NCBI GenBank assembly: GCA_017997515.1
Contig: JAGOEY010000010.1
Coordinates: 6,277 to 21,644, forward strand
Length of the DNA: 15,368 nucleotides
Direction of reading: 5' to 3'
From: Burkholderiaceae bacterium
GTDB lineage: Bacteria; Pseudomonadota; Gammaproteobacteria; Burkholderiales; Burkholderiaceae
How positions within the stretch are numbered: position 1 is the stretch's first letter; every line of letters begins with the position of its first letter. Below the pieces are notes generated by a model that was given only the letters and a program-made list of their open reading frames with translations, searched no databases and was not told the origin of the DNA. The position numbers were made by a program, and so were the translations under genes. Below, in pieces: positions 15,259 to 15,368 of this stretch.

Positions 15259-15368
15259 ATGCTGATAGGCGTACCCACCGAGACCACGGTGGGCGAAACC
15301 CGTGTTGCGGTCACACCCGAGACGGTGAAGAAGTATGTGGCCCAGGGCCACACCGTACGAATCCAGTC
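15259..15368 (+). CDS. pntA: NAD(P) transhydrogenase alpha subunit, N-terminal fragment
   Basis: Only 36 complete codons are inside the window. LIGVPTETTVGETRVAVTP followed by ETVKKYVAQGHTVRIQS is the typical beginning of the transhydrogenase alpha subunit (PntA/PntAA), whose NAD-binding domain is related to alanine dehydrogenase. The complex uses the proton gradient to reduce NADP+ with NADH. A strong Shine-Dalgarno, GAGGAG at 15247-15252, sits six bases before the ATG. Alanine dehydrogenase shares part of this N-terminal motif but usually starts with a different MxIG(V/I)PKE pattern, so PntA is favoured. Whether the alpha subunit is split, as in many Burkholderiales, cannot be seen. Confidence 0.85.
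   Translation, partial: MLIGVPTETTVGETRVAVTPETVKKYVAQGHTVRIQ

Overview
The window looks like chromosomal DNA of a high-GC betaproteobacterium, most likely order Burkholderiales, family Comamonadaceae. This rests on the Bug-type periplasmic binding protein, the uvrA / MFS / ssb neighbourhood, the PntA start, and two families of structured intergenic repeats that I associate from memory with Rhodoferax/Polaromonas-like genomes. No rRNA, tRNA, CRISPR array, transposase or prophage gene was seen.

Layout, left to right. A Bug (TctC) solute-binding protein (minus, cut at its C-terminal end by the window edge), a HypT-like LysR regulator and uvrA all read leftward. Divergent from uvrA are a YajR-like MFS exporter and ssb, closed by a strong hairpin terminator. 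After a 370-bp gap holding a structured repeat and a candidate operator come the permease and ATPase of a ferric-iron ABC importer (fbpB, fbpC), with a second repeat type between them and no binding-protein gene beside them. Convergent to fbpC is a two-gene RiPP locus on the minus strand: a small Cys-rich secreted precursor of the bufferin (BufA2) type, followed by one 554-residue protein that fuses the MNIO oxidase BufB (DUF692) to its partner BufC (DUF2063). An exact GTAACC-N16-CGAA motif, matching what I recall as the SigF-type ECF promoter of Caulobacter, lies about 92 bp before the precursor. Next come mnmA, a TauE/SafE permease and nudJ (all minus), and finally the start of pntA on the plus strand.

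How the parts fit. The most interesting unit is the bufferin locus. The precursor would be modified on cysteines by the iron enzyme BufB with BufC and exported through its signal peptide as a periplasmic copper-binding (buffering) peptide. The locus is unusual in having BufB and BufC in one chain, no visible bufD (DoxX), and several histidines next to the cysteines. It sits beside an iron importer, but a functional link is only conjecture. uvrA and ssb are DNA repair and replication genes. nudJ and mnmA are neighbours in other proteobacteria, and here a TauE gene sits between them.

Intergenic DNA is rich in two repeat families. Three copies (7229-7288, 10327-10388, 12579-12640) form two tandem hairpins whose first stem changes sequence but keeps pairing. 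Two copies (9115-9204, 13776-13873) of a 90-98 bp element carry a C5/G5 hairpin plus a longer compound hairpin. One copy of the first family also encodes the last nine residues of BufBC.
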